Assembly: GCA_949288685.1 (NCBI GenBank)
Contig: CASELB010000168.1
Coordinates: forward strand, 1 to 12,988
Direction of reading: 5' to 3'
Source of the DNA: an uncultured bacterium
Lineage (GTDB): Bacteria > Cyanobacteriota > Vampirovibrionia > Gastranaerophilales > Gastranaerophilaceae
Length of the DNA: 12,988 bases
The position numbers were made by a program, and so were the translations under genes. Numbering within the stretch: the stretch's first letter is position 1; each line of letters begins with the position of its first letter. The notes beneath the pieces were generated by a model. The model was not told where the DNA came from. It saw only the letters and a list, made by a program, of their open reading frames with translations, and did not search any database. Positions 6,704-11,574 of the stretch are shown here, one piece after another.

Positions 6704-7810
6704 CTATTTACTGCTATCAGATATAAAATCTGAGCTTACAGCTATCCACTGATAAGAGCTTTCTTGTTCCGCGGGTGTTTTTATAACAAATGTTCCTCCC
6801 CATCGTCCGGGTGTTGAAGCAAGAATCCCCTCTTTAGCGAGTTCTTTAATTGCACGTCTCACCGTATTAGGACTCAGGTCTAACATTTTGGAAAGCTCAA
6901 TAATAGAAGGCAGCTTTGAACCGGGATAGTAATTCTCTGTAATCATTCGCTTAATTCGCTGCACTGTTTTTTCATAGTAATAATATGCAGTTTGCGCTGC
7001 GGGTGCAAATATAGAGGTTTCCCTTGGCGGTTCAAAATTGTTTTCTGAGGGCATTTTTGAGACTATTGTTCCGTATCTTCCGCGCAGGGTTACCAGTACC
7101 CCGCTGTTTACAAGCAATGTAACAGCATCGTTTATAGTCTTTATTCCTGTATCGAACATTTTTGCCAGTTCTTTGTTTGGCGGAAGTTTATCCGATATTT
7201 TACAATTTGATGTGATATAGTTTTCAATATCTTTTTTAACTTTTTCAACAAGTGTTTCAAATTCGGCATCTGTTAGTGAAAAGTTATTATCTATTAGTAT
7301 AAATTCATGTTTACCATTTTTTTCTATGATTTTTTCTGTTGCGAGACCTTGCAGCGCGCTTCTTATTGTATTTAAAGGTATATCTGTAATTTGGGCAAGT
7401 TTTCTGCTTGAAGGCAGGACCTCTCCGGTCTTGAAATTATTATCTTTTAAATATCGTTTAATATAATTTATTGCTGCATCACGTTTTGAAGTGAGTTTTC
7501 TTGTACATTTTCCCCCGGCATTAATGAATGTTCCCTTTTTCTGTTTGGAGGTTAGATAGCCGCGGTCTTCCACAGTACGGATAGCATTTTGTACCGTTCC
7601 TATACTTACTCCGAGCATATACGCCAGGTCTGATTTTGAGGGTAAAATATCTTTGTCGTGAATTTTGTTTCTGCTTAGTGCACTTTCTATCCAATTAATA
7701 AACCATTCTGCAATGGTAGAAGTTTTATCTGTATTCTTTAAGTCCGGGCACGGGGTATCAATGTCTTTAATGCTTATAGTTTTAGTTATATAGTTTTCGT
7801 TTTCCATCAT
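6704..7810 (-). CDS. Regulator with four tandem GntR-type winged-helix domains
   Basis: This 368-aa protein appears to consist almost entirely of four GntR-like winged helix-turn-helix units. Unit 1 (about 33-97) has LPS (56-58), GVSIGTVQNAIRTVEDRG and wing KKGTFI. Unit 2 (108-173) has LPSS (132-135) and IPLNTIRSALQGLA. Unit 3 (184-251) has LPP (209-211), GIKTINDAVTLLVNSGVL and wing RGRYGTIV. Unit 4 (277-344) has LPS (300-302), LSPNTVRRAIKELAKEGIL and wing GRWGGTFVI. Unit 4 is closest to the family consensus and unit 2 the most divergent. No FCD, UTRA or aminotransferase effector domain is present; about 24 polar residues follow unit 4. Two consecutive ATGs occur; AAAGGTG is better spaced for the second (7807). 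It is divergent from a 51-aa gene, and the palindromic DNA between them is a likely operator region. Its target and ligand, if any, are unknown. Confidence 0.88.
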   Translation of the reverse strand: MMENENYITKTISIKDIDTPCPDLKNTDKTSTIAEWFINWIESALSRNKIHDKDILPSKSDLAYMLGVSIGTVQNAIRTVEDRGYLTSKQKKGTFINAGGKCTRKLTSKRDAAINYIKRYLKDNNFKTGEVLPSSRKLAQITDIPLNTIRSALQGLATEKIIEKNGKHEFILIDNNFSLTDAEFETLVEKVKKDIENYITSNCKISDKLPPNKELAKMFDTGIKTINDAVTLLVNSGVLVTLRGRYGTIVSKMPSENNFEPPRETSIFAPAAQTAYYYYEKTVQRIKRMITENYYPGSKLPSIIELSKMLDLSPNTVRRAIKELAKEGILASTPGRWGGTFVIKTPAEQESSYQWIAVSSDFISDSSK

Positions 7811-7848
7811 TTCACCTTTAATTCTTTATTTAAATTATAAAAACAAAC

Positions 7849-7854
7849 ATTATA
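7849..7854 (-). promoter_or_regulatory. -10 box of the GntR-like gene
   Basis: A perfect TATAAT reads on the minus strand at 7854-7849, giving a leader of about 30 bases. No good -35 is visible, but the expected position (about 7872-7877) overlaps the TTTGT-T-ACAAA palindrome, as expected for an autoregulated promoter that needs or is blocked by a bound protein. Confidence 0.5.
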
Positions 7855-7875
7855 TCTTGTCTATTATTATTAAAA

Positions 7876-7912
7876 TTTGTTACAAAAAAGCAATTTTTTT
7901 GTAATGAATTAC
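7876..7912. promoter_or_regulatory. Palindrome cluster, candidate operator for the divergent GntR-like regulator
   Basis: Three symmetric elements overlap here. TTTGT-T-ACAAA (7876-7886) is a perfect 11-bp palindrome. TTACAAAAAA (7880-7889) and TTTTTTGTAA (7895-7904) form a 10-bp inverted repeat around a 5-base centre. GTAAT-GA-ATTAC (7901-7912) is a perfect 12-bp palindrome. All have the GT...AC outer bases typical of GntR-family operators. The region lies between the divergent starts at 7810 and 7961. That the neighbouring regulator binds here is inference. The 10-bp repeat could also form a weak AT-only RNA hairpin. Confidence 0.5.
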
Positions 7913-7926
7913 TTTATATATATGTA
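7899..7926 (+). promoter_or_regulatory. Candidate promoter of the 51-aa gene
   Basis: TTGTAA (7899-7904), a 16-base spacer and TATGTA (7921-7926) form a weak promoter candidate. The -35 lies within the GTAAT-GA-ATTAC palindrome, so a protein bound there would occlude it. The surrounding run of alternating T and A offers other -10 choices, so the exact boxes are uncertain. Confidence 0.35.
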
Positions 7927-7960
7927 AGGGTTATATAGTTAGGAAAATGGAGGTTATACT

Positions 7961-8116
7961 ATGAGTTTATCAACAATTAAACTTGAGATGTTAAGACATG
8001 AACAAGAAGAAAAGATTTCGCAAATCAGAGCGTTAGGTTATCAATCGGTACCGATTAATGATTTAACAATGCGTCAAATTATGATTTATCTTGCAAATAA
8101 TACTCCGCGATATTAA
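7961..8116 (+). CDS. Unknown 51-aa protein divergent from the GntR-like regulator
   Basis: The ORF has a strong GGAGG ribosome binding site eight bases before ATG. The product begins MSLSTIKLEM and ends LANNTPRY. It has no membrane segment, signal peptide or Cys. Two helices are likely: residues about 4-24 (charged, EMLRHEQEEKISQIRA) and 34-46 (DLTMRQIMIYLAN), joined by GYQSVPIN. I recognise no family. Its stop codon overlaps that of spmB on the other strand by four bases, and it shares an upstream region with the four-domain GntR-like regulator, so it is a likely target or partner of that regulator. It is a real gene by ribosome binding site, compactness and position, but its function is unknown. 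Confidence 0.65.
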   Translation: MSLSTIKLEMLRHEQEEKISQIRALGYQSVPINDLTMRQIMIYLANNTPRY

Positions 8117-8637
8117 TTAAAAAAATAACGGGCAACTGCAACTGCAGTAATGATACCTGCAGCATCAGCAATTAAACCGGTCAAGAGGGCATATCTGAAT
8201 TTTGTAATTCCAATGGAGCCAAAGTATACAGATAGTACGTAGAAAGTAGTTTCAGAGCTTCCTATGATAATAGCTGCGAGCTTTACGGTATATGAATCAG
8301 GATTTAACCGTGATGCAAGGTCAGAAAATAAGCCGAGGGCTGCGGAGCCTGATAGGGGTCTGGTTAAAACAACCGGTAATACATCAAGCGGAAGCCCTAT
8401 ATTTGCTGTTATTGATGCAATTGGAGCTGTAATAAATTCAAGCAGACCGGACGTTCTGAACAATGTAATTGCAAAAATAATAGCAACAAGATAGGGGATA
8501 ATTTTTATTGATACGGTAAAACCGTCTTTTGCCCCGTCAATAAACTGTTCATAAACAGGCTGTTTTTTTAGTATGCCCCAGGTTAAGATTGTTAATATTA
8601 AAATCGGGAGGATAAGTGTTGAAATCTTATTCAGCAT
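8113..8637 (-). CDS. spmB: SpmB-type nucleoside-recognition (Gate) membrane protein
   Basis: This 174-aa multi-pass membrane protein belongs to the SpmB family, which in Bacillus is needed for spore core dehydration but also occurs widely outside spore formers. Visible features are several hydrophobic helices, the conserved LTRPLSGSAALGLF (91-104) and IIIGSSETTFYVLSVYFG (123-140). The length matches the usual size of about 175 aa. An in-frame ATG at 8679 would add 14 polar residues; I choose 8637 because AGGAGG lies eight bases upstream of it. The start overlaps the end of spmA by 11 bases, so the two are translationally coupled and probably form a heteromeric complex. Transport substrate and role here are unknown. 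No other sporulation gene is present in the window. Confidence 0.88.
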   Translation of the reverse strand: MLNKISTLILPILILTILTWGILKKQPVYEQFIDGAKDGFTVSIKIIPYLVAIIFAITLFRTSGLLEFITAPIASITANIGLPLDVLPVVLTRPLSGSAALGLFSDLASRLNPDSYTVKLAAIIIGSSETTFYVLSVYFGSIGITKFRYALLTGLIADAAGIITAVAVARYFFN

Positions 8638-9235
8638 TTTCGTTTCCTCCTGAGGATTGTCTGGTCCAGTTTTGTTCAAATATTTTCGCTGTAATAATAG
8701 CTATTATAAACGCTGTTGTTGTAACAATGAGGGTCGGTAAAATTATATCTGTCGGATTTTTGGCGCCGCAGCCTGCAAGTACTGCAATAACAGTAGCCGG
8801 TATTATTTGAAATCCGGCGGTATTCATTCCCAAAAACATACACATAGCATTTGAGGCGGATTGTTTTTCCGTATTAATTTCCTGAAGTTCTTGCATTACT
8901 TTTAGCCCTATTGGAGTAGCAGCATTTGTCAGACCTAATGCATTTGCGGTGAAACTGAGTGCAATATTTGCATTTGCAGGATTATCTTTAGGAATATCCT
9001 TGAATAGTATTCTCATAACAGGTGATAACAACTTTGCAACTGACTTTACCATTCCGGATTTTTCTGCAACACGCATTATCCCGAGCCAGAATGCCATTAT
9101 TCCGATTAAAGAGAAAGCAATTTTGACTGCAATATTGGCTCCTTCAAACATTCCGTTTGAAAGTTCTTCGGTGTTTCCTGTGAGAATTGCGTAAATAATT
9201 GATGCTGCAATTAAAAAATAGAAAATGTAGTTCAT
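8627..9235 (-). CDS. spmA: SpmA-type nucleoside-recognition (Gate) membrane protein
   Basis: This 202-aa membrane protein is the partner of SpmB. It shows hydrophobic segments at about 4-18, 36-54, 140-156 and 166-184. The conserved block is NALGLTNAATPIGLKVMQEL (98-117), followed by ASNAMCMFLGMNTAGFQIIP (127-146). The C-terminal tail is polar. No Shine-Dalgarno sequence precedes the ATG at 9235. Instead, TTGTTT-17 bases-CATAAT ends six bases before the ATG, so the mRNA is probably leaderless. spmA and spmB form a two-gene operon downstream of, but insulated from, the flagellin gene by a terminator. The family assignment is firm. The name reflects Bacillus spore maturation and should not be read as evidence that this organism sporulates. 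Confidence 0.88.
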   Translation of the reverse strand: MNYIFYFLIAASIIYAILTGNTEELSNGMFEGANIAVKIAFSLIGIMAFWLGIMRVAEKSGMVKSVAKLLSPVMRILFKDIPKDNPANANIALSFTANALGLTNAATPIGLKVMQELQEINTEKQSASNAMCMFLGMNTAGFQIIPATVIAVLAGCGAKNPTDIILPTLIVTTTAFIIAIITAKIFEQNWTRQSSGGNENAE

Positions 9236-9241
9236 AATTTG

Positions 9242-9270
9242 ATTATGCCACTATAATATCAGCTAAACAA
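9242..9270 (-). promoter_or_regulatory. Promoter of spmAB, leaderless type
   Basis: On the minus strand TTGTTT (9270-9265), a 17-base spacer and CATAAT (9247-9242) form a good housekeeping promoter. The ATG follows six bases after the -10 box, and there is no ribosome binding site between them. Confidence 0.55.
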
Positions 9271-9285
9271 GTTAATTTTTGTATA

Positions 9286-9315
9286 GCAAAAAAAAGCAAA
9301 CATTGCTGTTTGCTT
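9286..9315 (-). terminator. Rho-independent terminator of the flagellin gene
   Basis: AAGCAAACA and TGTTTGCTT (9294-9302 and 9307-9315) form a perfect 9-bp stem with loop TTGC. Read on the minus strand the stem is continued by eight T (9295-9288), the first two lying within its 3' arm. It lies about 85 bases after the flagellin stop and before the spmA promoter, separating the two transcripts. Confidence 0.85.
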
Positions 9316-9398
9316 AGAAAGTACATATCCATATCAACAACTATGACAATAAAGTTAAAGTTGATTGTATTTTATCCATAAGATTATCCTTATTAAAA

Positions 9399-10259
9399 CT
9401 ATAGTAAATCTAATGCAATACTTGGCGCCTGGTTAGCCGTTACAAGTAGAGTCGAGGCTGCCTGCTGCATAATTTGTGCTTGAATATAGTTTGTTGATTC
9501 TGTTGCAATATCCGCGTCTCTGATTGTAGAAACAGAGGAAGTCAGGTTTTCTGATGCAACTTCAATTGCTGAAATTGCAGAATCGAGCCTGTTTTGTATG
9601 GCACCAATTTGAGTTACTCTGTTTGCAACGTTTGTAATTGCAGCATCTATAATAGAGAGCATATCATGCGCTCTTTCTGTTGCTGACAGTCCGGCACATT
9701 CATTCGCCAGTACGTCTATATCATCTCTTCCGATTAAAGCTGTTGTAGTTGCCTGTTCAAATAGAAATGCATCCATTGTAATACGGCTGGATTCGTCCCC
9801 GTAAATACCTGCTTGCAGACCCAGTTCATTTTGTATAGAACCGTCCATAAGGTAAAATCCGTTATATTCGCAAGAATTTGCGACACGGGTAATTTCATTG
9901 TAACGGGCAAGAATTTCAGCTTCAATAGCCTGCTTGGATTCTGTACTGTACGTATCGTTAGCAGCTTGCATTGTCAATTCTCTGATACGTTCAAGGTGGT
10001 CATTGATTAAGTCAAAGTTTTCTTCAAGTGTTGATAACAGGTCGTTACCAATTTGTGTATTGTTTGAAGCAACATCATAAGAGCTTAGTTTTGTACCCAT
10101 AGATGCTGCAATTGTGTACCCTGCTGCATCATCTTTTGCTGTGTTAATTCTGTACCCGCTTGCCATTCTGTCCATTGCTGTTTGAAGGCTGCTTGTTGAT
10201 GAGTCAAGGTATGTACGGCACCTCATTGCCATAGTGTTTGTAACAAGTGATAATGGCAT
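9399..10259 (-). CDS. fliC: Flagellin, short form
   Basis: This 286-aa flagellar filament subunit has complete conserved ends and almost no variable D2/D3 region. The N-terminal domain contains SSLQTAMDRMASGYRINTAK (23-42) followed by DDAAGYTIAA, and ERIRELTMQAANDT (90-103). The C-terminal domain contains NRLDSAISAIEVASENLTSS (223-242), then SVSTIRDADIA and the terminal helix ending APSIALDLL. The RIREL helix and the following IEAEILARYNEITRV match the region of Salmonella FliC recognised by TLR5. The start has an AAAGGAAG ribosome binding site about seven bases upstream. No canonical sigma-28 promoter is visible upstream on this strand, although the divergent gene has one. The gene stands alone with its own terminator. 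Unusually it contains three Cys (14, 130, 188), which most flagellins lack. Confidence 0.95.
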   Translation of the reverse strand: MPLSLVTNTMAMRCRTYLDSSTSSLQTAMDRMASGYRINTAKDDAAGYTIAASMGTKLSSYDVASNNTQIGNDLLSTLEENFDLINDHLERIRELTMQAANDTYSTESKQAIEAEILARYNEITRVANSCEYNGFYLMDGSIQNELGLQAGIYGDESSRITMDAFLFEQATTTALIGRDDIDVLANECAGLSATERAHDMLSIIDAAITNVANRVTQIGAIQNRLDSAISAIEVASENLTSSVSTIRDADIATESTNYIQAQIMQQAASTLLVTANQAPSIALDLL

Positions 10260-10280
10260 ACAATCTTCCTTTCATAATTG

Positions 10281-10325
10281 TTAATTGGATAAGCACATTT
10301 ACTTAAAGCAAATTTAATTGGCTAA
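10281..10325. repeat. Direct repeat TTAATTGGMTAA upstream of flagellin
   Basis: TTAATTGGATAA (10281-10292) and TTAATTGGCTAA (10314-10325) match at 11 of 12 bases. Their starts are 33 bp apart, about three helical turns. The proximal copy lies just upstream of the flagellin ribosome binding site. Confidence 0.5.
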
Positions 10326-10339
10326 ACTTACTTTATGCT

Positions 10340-10444
10340 TTTGGATATGTATTGATTTGTTTTTTGCTTGCAAATAATATGTAAAATTTATTATTTGCAA
10401 ATAAGAATTTCTCCTTACTCTTTCTTCTTCTTTGGATATGTATT
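10340..10444. repeat. 14-bp direct repeat TTTGGATATGTATT upstream of flagellin
   Basis: Identical copies lie at 10340-10353 and 10431-10444, 91 bp apart. A near-identical 12-mer in opposite orientation (TGGATATGTACT on the minus strand) lies at 9320-9331, beyond the 3' end of flagellin. Confidence 0.6.
10368..10400. repeat. 12-bp perfect inverted repeat in the flagellin upstream region
   Basis: TTGCAAATAATA (10368-10379) and TATTATTTGCAA (10389-10400) are separated by nine bases. The element overlaps a possible minus-strand promoter (TTTGCA, 16 bases, TATTAT), so it may be an operator. It lacks the T-run expected of a terminator. Confidence 0.6.
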
Positions 10445-10596
10445 TATGTACTTACAACTTTAGTATGACATAAACATATATTTTTTAAAGACTTTTTATA
10501 TAAACTTTTTACAATTCTTAAATAATCTTATTATTTCTTAATAATTACTGTTGCCTTAAAACCTTTATGTATAAAGCGATTGCGCTATTTTGAGAT

Positions 10597-10654
10597 GCAA
10601 AATTTTTGCAAAATTTTTGTATCTTTTTAAAATAAAAATATACAAAAATTTTGT
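10597..10654. repeat. Three RCAAAAWTTTTGY palindromes, candidate operator array
   Basis: GCAAAATTTTTGC (10597-10609), GCAAAATTTTTGT (10608-10620) and ACAAAAATTTTGT (10642-10654) share one palindromic consensus. Centres are 11 and 34 bp apart, close to one and three helical turns. The third sits inside a 19-bp perfect palindrome (10639-10657) with a single central A. A TATAAT box follows at 10665-10670, whose -35 position overlaps the third site. Confidence 0.55.
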
Positions 10655-10664
10655 ATAACTAAAG

Positions 10665-10670
10665 TATAAT
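10665..10670 (+). promoter_or_regulatory. Candidate housekeeping -10 box upstream of the 119-aa gene
   Basis: A perfect TATAAT lies at 10665-10670, with a second at 10693-10698. Neither has a good -35. Transcripts from here would have a leader of about 160-180 bases before the ATG at 10859. In sequence this AT-rich, isolated TATAAT boxes are weak evidence. Confidence 0.3.
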
Positions 10671-10791
10671 ACTTTAATTTAATGAAATATTATATAATAC
10701 TGTTGTCTGTTTATTATAAGAGATAAAATTAAGCTATATCAGCGTTTGAAGTGGTAATTGTAAAGATTTGTAAATTATTTGTATGAAACAT

Positions 10792-10818
10792 TAAAGTTTT
10801 TCGAAAATGTGCCGTTAA
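10792..10818 (+). promoter_or_regulatory. Sigma-28 (FliA/SigD) flagellar promoter
   Basis: TAAAGTTT (10792-10799), an 11-base spacer and GCCGTTAA (10811-10818) match the enterobacterial sigma-28 consensus TAAAGTTT-N11-GCCGATAA at 15 of 16 positions with exact spacing. It lies about 40 bases before the start of the 119-aa gene. Confidence 0.8.
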
Positions 10819-10858
10819 TAAGAGTACAAGATAAAACGAAAAAGGAGAAAAAGGAACA

Positions 10859-11218
10859 ATGGCAAACAACATCAATGGAATTTTTGGTTACGGGTATGGT
10901 ATCAGATACCTTAACAACGGACAACAAAACAAAGAATTAACCGGAAAAGCTCCGGCGGAAGAACATGCTGCAGAGCAACCGCTGCCAACAGTAAATGTTG
11001 ACCCGAACGAAGTATTAAATTTTCTTGCATCTTCATCTATAAAAGTTGAAGCTCCGCAGGCACCTGCTGTAGGTGATAATGGTGAAACAGCAGAAAGAGT
11101 TGAAGGGTATATTCAAAACTTTGAAATGATTTATTCTGTTATTTCTCAAGAGTTTGGTGACGATGTTGCAAATACTCTGTTAAATGATGACAGATTTGTA
11201 GATGCTCTTATGGCATAG
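10859..11218 (+). CDS. Unknown 119-aa protein under a sigma-28 promoter
   Basis: I do not recognise a family. The N-terminus is rich in Gly, Asn and Tyr (MANNINGIFGYGYGIRYLNN), the middle is Pro/Ala/Glu-rich and probably disordered, and the C-terminal 45 residues (from about TAERVEGYIQNFEMIYSVIS) look helical and acidic. There is no Cys, no signal peptide and no membrane segment. Two ribosome binding sites precede the ATG (AAAGGAG at 10841-10847 and AAGGA at 10851-10855). A near-perfect sigma-28 promoter upstream, divergence from flagellin and a strong terminator downstream make it a monocistronic late flagellar-regulon gene. It could be a filament-associated, chaperone-like or motility/chemotaxis accessory protein. 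It does not resemble FlgM, FliS or FlaG on inspection. It is a real gene; its function is unknown. Confidence 0.8.
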   Translation: MANNINGIFGYGYGIRYLNNGQQNKELTGKAPAEEHAAEQPLPTVNVDPNEVLNFLASSSIKVEAPQAPAVGDNGETAERVEGYIQNFEMIYSVISQEFGDDVANTLLNDDRFVDALMA

Positions 11219-11258
11219 TAATACAATTCACAAATTTCTTTTTTCTCTATTATCTGTT

Positions 11259-11289
11259 AAAAAGCAGCCTTTGTAGGGCTGCTTTTTTT
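11259..11289 (+). terminator. Rho-independent terminator of the 119-aa gene
   Basis: An 11-bp stem, arms 11259-11269 and 11277-11287 (AAAAAGCAGCC and its complement), encloses a 7-base loop, and the 3' arm runs into seven T (11283-11289). It lies 41 bases after the stop codon. Confidence 0.88.
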
Positions 11290-11292
11290 CTT

Positions 11293-11469
11293 GTGGATTT
11301 CTTTAACACATTTAAAGCTGTTTTTACCGAAACAACTTTAAAAATACTTAAACAAAATAACAAGCCACAAATTATCAAGGGAAGTCTTGCTGATGTATTA
11401 ACGCTGCTTACAGTGGCATTACTTACCTTATTAATAAAAAGTAAAGGCGGCAAGGGTGTAACTAAATGA
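11293..11469 (+). CDS. Possible 58-aa membrane-associated small protein
   Basis: A GTG-initiated frame runs to TGA at 11467-11469. The product (starting VDFFNTFKAVFTE if read literally) has an amphipathic N-terminal half, one hydrophobic segment (ADVLTLLTVALLTLLI, about 33-48) and a basic tail KSKGGKGVTK, a plausible single-pass protein. It lies between two strong terminators, the second of which has a T-run suited to plus-strand transcripts and would otherwise have only the minus-strand rpmB to serve. Against it: the GTG abuts the first terminator, and I see neither a ribosome binding site nor a promoter. A minus-strand frame (11250-11453) overlaps it and looks less protein-like. It could be a decayed remnant of a longer gene. 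Confidence 0.3.
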   Translation: MDFFNTFKAVFTETTLKILKQNNKPQIIKGSLADVLTLLTVALLTLLIKSKGGKGVTK

Positions 11470-11524
11470 TTTAAAATTTCAAACTGGTATGTGGTATTTA
11501 TAATTTTGCAGAAATTTTTACAAC

Positions 11525-11556
11525 AAAACGGACGGTTATTAAACCGTCCGTTTTTT
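11525..11556. terminator. Bidirectional terminator downstream of rpmB
   Basis: A perfect 13-bp stem, arms 11525-11537 and 11542-11554 (AAAACGGACGGTT and its complement), has loop ATTA. It ends in six T on the plus strand and four T on the minus strand. It lies about 20 bases after the rpmB stop, so it most likely ends the rpoD-rpmB transcript as well as any plus-strand transcript. Confidence 0.85.
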
Positions 11557-11574
11557 AGCTTTTTTGTTTTTTAA

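Larger units (their letters stand above)
10260..10858. other. 600-bp AT-rich regulatory region between flagellin and the sigma-28-driven gene
   Basis: I see no credible gene on either strand. The region contains two pairs of direct repeats near flagellin, a 12-bp inverted repeat, a cluster of three RCAAAAWTTTTGY palindromes, a TATAAT box and a sigma-28 promoter; each is listed separately. A possible minus-strand promoter for flagellin is TTTGCA (10399-10394), 16 bases, TATTAT (10377-10372), within the 12-bp inverted repeat. A sigma-28-like -10 (GCCAATTA) also reads on the minus strand near 10322-10315, but no matching -35 lies at 11 bases. Confidence 0.6.

Noticed and set aside
6718..6732. 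CAGAT-ATAAA-ATCTG hairpin between the LapA-like and GntR-like genes
   Set aside because: It has a 5-bp stem only, no T-run, and lies within the coding end of the regulator; not a credible terminator.
7880..7904. The 10-bp A/T hairpin as a terminator for the regulator or the small gene
   Set aside because: It lies upstream of both divergent starts and has no G/C in the stem apart from one pair; an operator or promoter element is more likely.
10570..10590. AGCG-ATTG-CGCT short inverted repeat
   Set aside because: A four-base stem is too short to distinguish from chance.
11250..11453. Minus-strand 67-aa ORF opposite the possible small membrane protein
   Set aside because: It has no ribosome binding site, reads through the terminator stem, and its composition looks like a shadow of the plus-strand frame.
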